A program made the translations under genes and the position numbers. Source: Xanthocytophaga agilis (lineage in GTDB: Bacteria > Bacteroidota > Bacteroidia > Cytophagales > 172606-1). From it: DNA of 64,000 bases. The DNA lies in assembly GCF_030068605.1 (NCBI RefSeq), contig NZ_JASJOU010000016.1, forward strand, positions 124,001-188,000, written 5' to 3'. Below are positions 63,771-64,000 of the stretch, piece after piece. The notes under the pieces are model-generated. The model saw only the letters and a program-made list of their open reading frames with translations, searched no databases and was not told where the DNA came from. Every line of letters starts with the position of its first letter. The stretch's first letter is position 1.

Positions 63771-64000
63771 GCTGCTTGCTGTGGTAATAGTGAGCGTTCT
63801 TGTTCGTTATCGACTTGTTCATTATTGAAAGGGATGTCCCATTCTTTGGGATAAGACCAGAATTCGAGATAGTCAAAGCGTAACAGGTAGTCTGCCAGAT
63901 CAAGCCCTTTCTCTCGTTCCTAGTCTGTGGCTATGGTTTCGAGTAGATCTGATACAATCACATTCGGAAAGTCTTTTGTTGTCTCTTTCCATTTCTCGTA
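63767..64000 (-). pseudogene. phage-region gene with an in-frame amber codon, 5' end outside window
   Basis: The minus-strand frame is open from the right edge to TGA 63767-63769 except for one TAG at 63920-63922. Before it the translation reads ...DLLETIATD, after it EREKGLDLADYLLRFDYLEF, which continues as good protein sequence. A change of CAG (Gln) to TAG would explain it. It is a nonsense mutation, an amber codon read through, or a sequence error. The stop overlaps the next start (ATGA). Confidence 0.55.

Noticed and set aside
63700-63903. 67-codon minus-strand ORF near the right edge
   Set aside because: It is out of frame with two overlapping frames that read as better protein (63600-63770 and 63767-64000, the latter with an amber codon) and that show ATGA coupling.

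Overview
The window looks like chromosomal DNA of a member of the Bacteroidota, most likely order Cytophagales. The reasons are AT-rich intergenic DNA, few Shine-Dalgarno sites, promoters of the TTTG/TAnnTTTG type, family content (DUF4230, LytTR regulators with membrane N-termini, a cytochrome c protein of the PVC type, M61 peptidases, pyruvate dehydrogenase E1 alpha) and many perfect hairpin terminators between genes. The genus is not identified.

Layout. Positions 1-2100 hold small and decayed hypothetical genes, including a frameshifted remnant. Positions 2300-49000 are ordinary chromosome: an NmrA/HxlR divergent pair, an ABC exporter, a frameshifted Nudix gene, an M61 peptidase, a LytTR regulator, an esterase, two fatty-acid desaturases, rluD-like, pssA, hemE, a large cytochrome c/HEAT protein, a two-gene glycosyltransferase cluster, recF, pdhA, a heparinase-like protein, a sugar-acid dehydratase, a SulP transporter fused to a carbonic anhydrase, hisG and hisD with an unknown gene between them, recX, an MtfA-like peptidase and an ECF sigma factor with a membrane partner.

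From about 49066 to the right edge the content changes to an accessory island. It has a NACHT NTPase (49246-51075) whose frame is open without a start codon back into the end of the preceding small gene. The junction carries a slippery heptamer, a 5-nt spacer and a stem-loop, so the two may form one 807-aa protein by -1 frameshifting. Next come a leftward set of four unknown genes and a divergent small HTH regulator, separated by three copies of the operator AACAC-N7-GTGTT. Then follow an orphan HsdR-N-like nuclease and a three-gene operon that reads as a Pycsar anti-phage system with two class III nucleotide cyclases instead of the usual one. The right end is a leftward phage block (P27-like small terminase, tape measure protein, several unknown genes, one with an in-frame amber codon). 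No integrase, large terminase, portal or capsid gene is visible, so this is either the edge of a prophage or a decayed one carrying defence genes.

The two strongest candidates for something undescribed are the apparent frameshift-controlled NACHT protein and the two-cyclase Pycsar operon. A shared palindrome of the form ATACC-N8-GGTATTG occurs upstream of the NACHT operon, upstream of a DUF3606 gene and in the region before the nuclease, which hints at common control.
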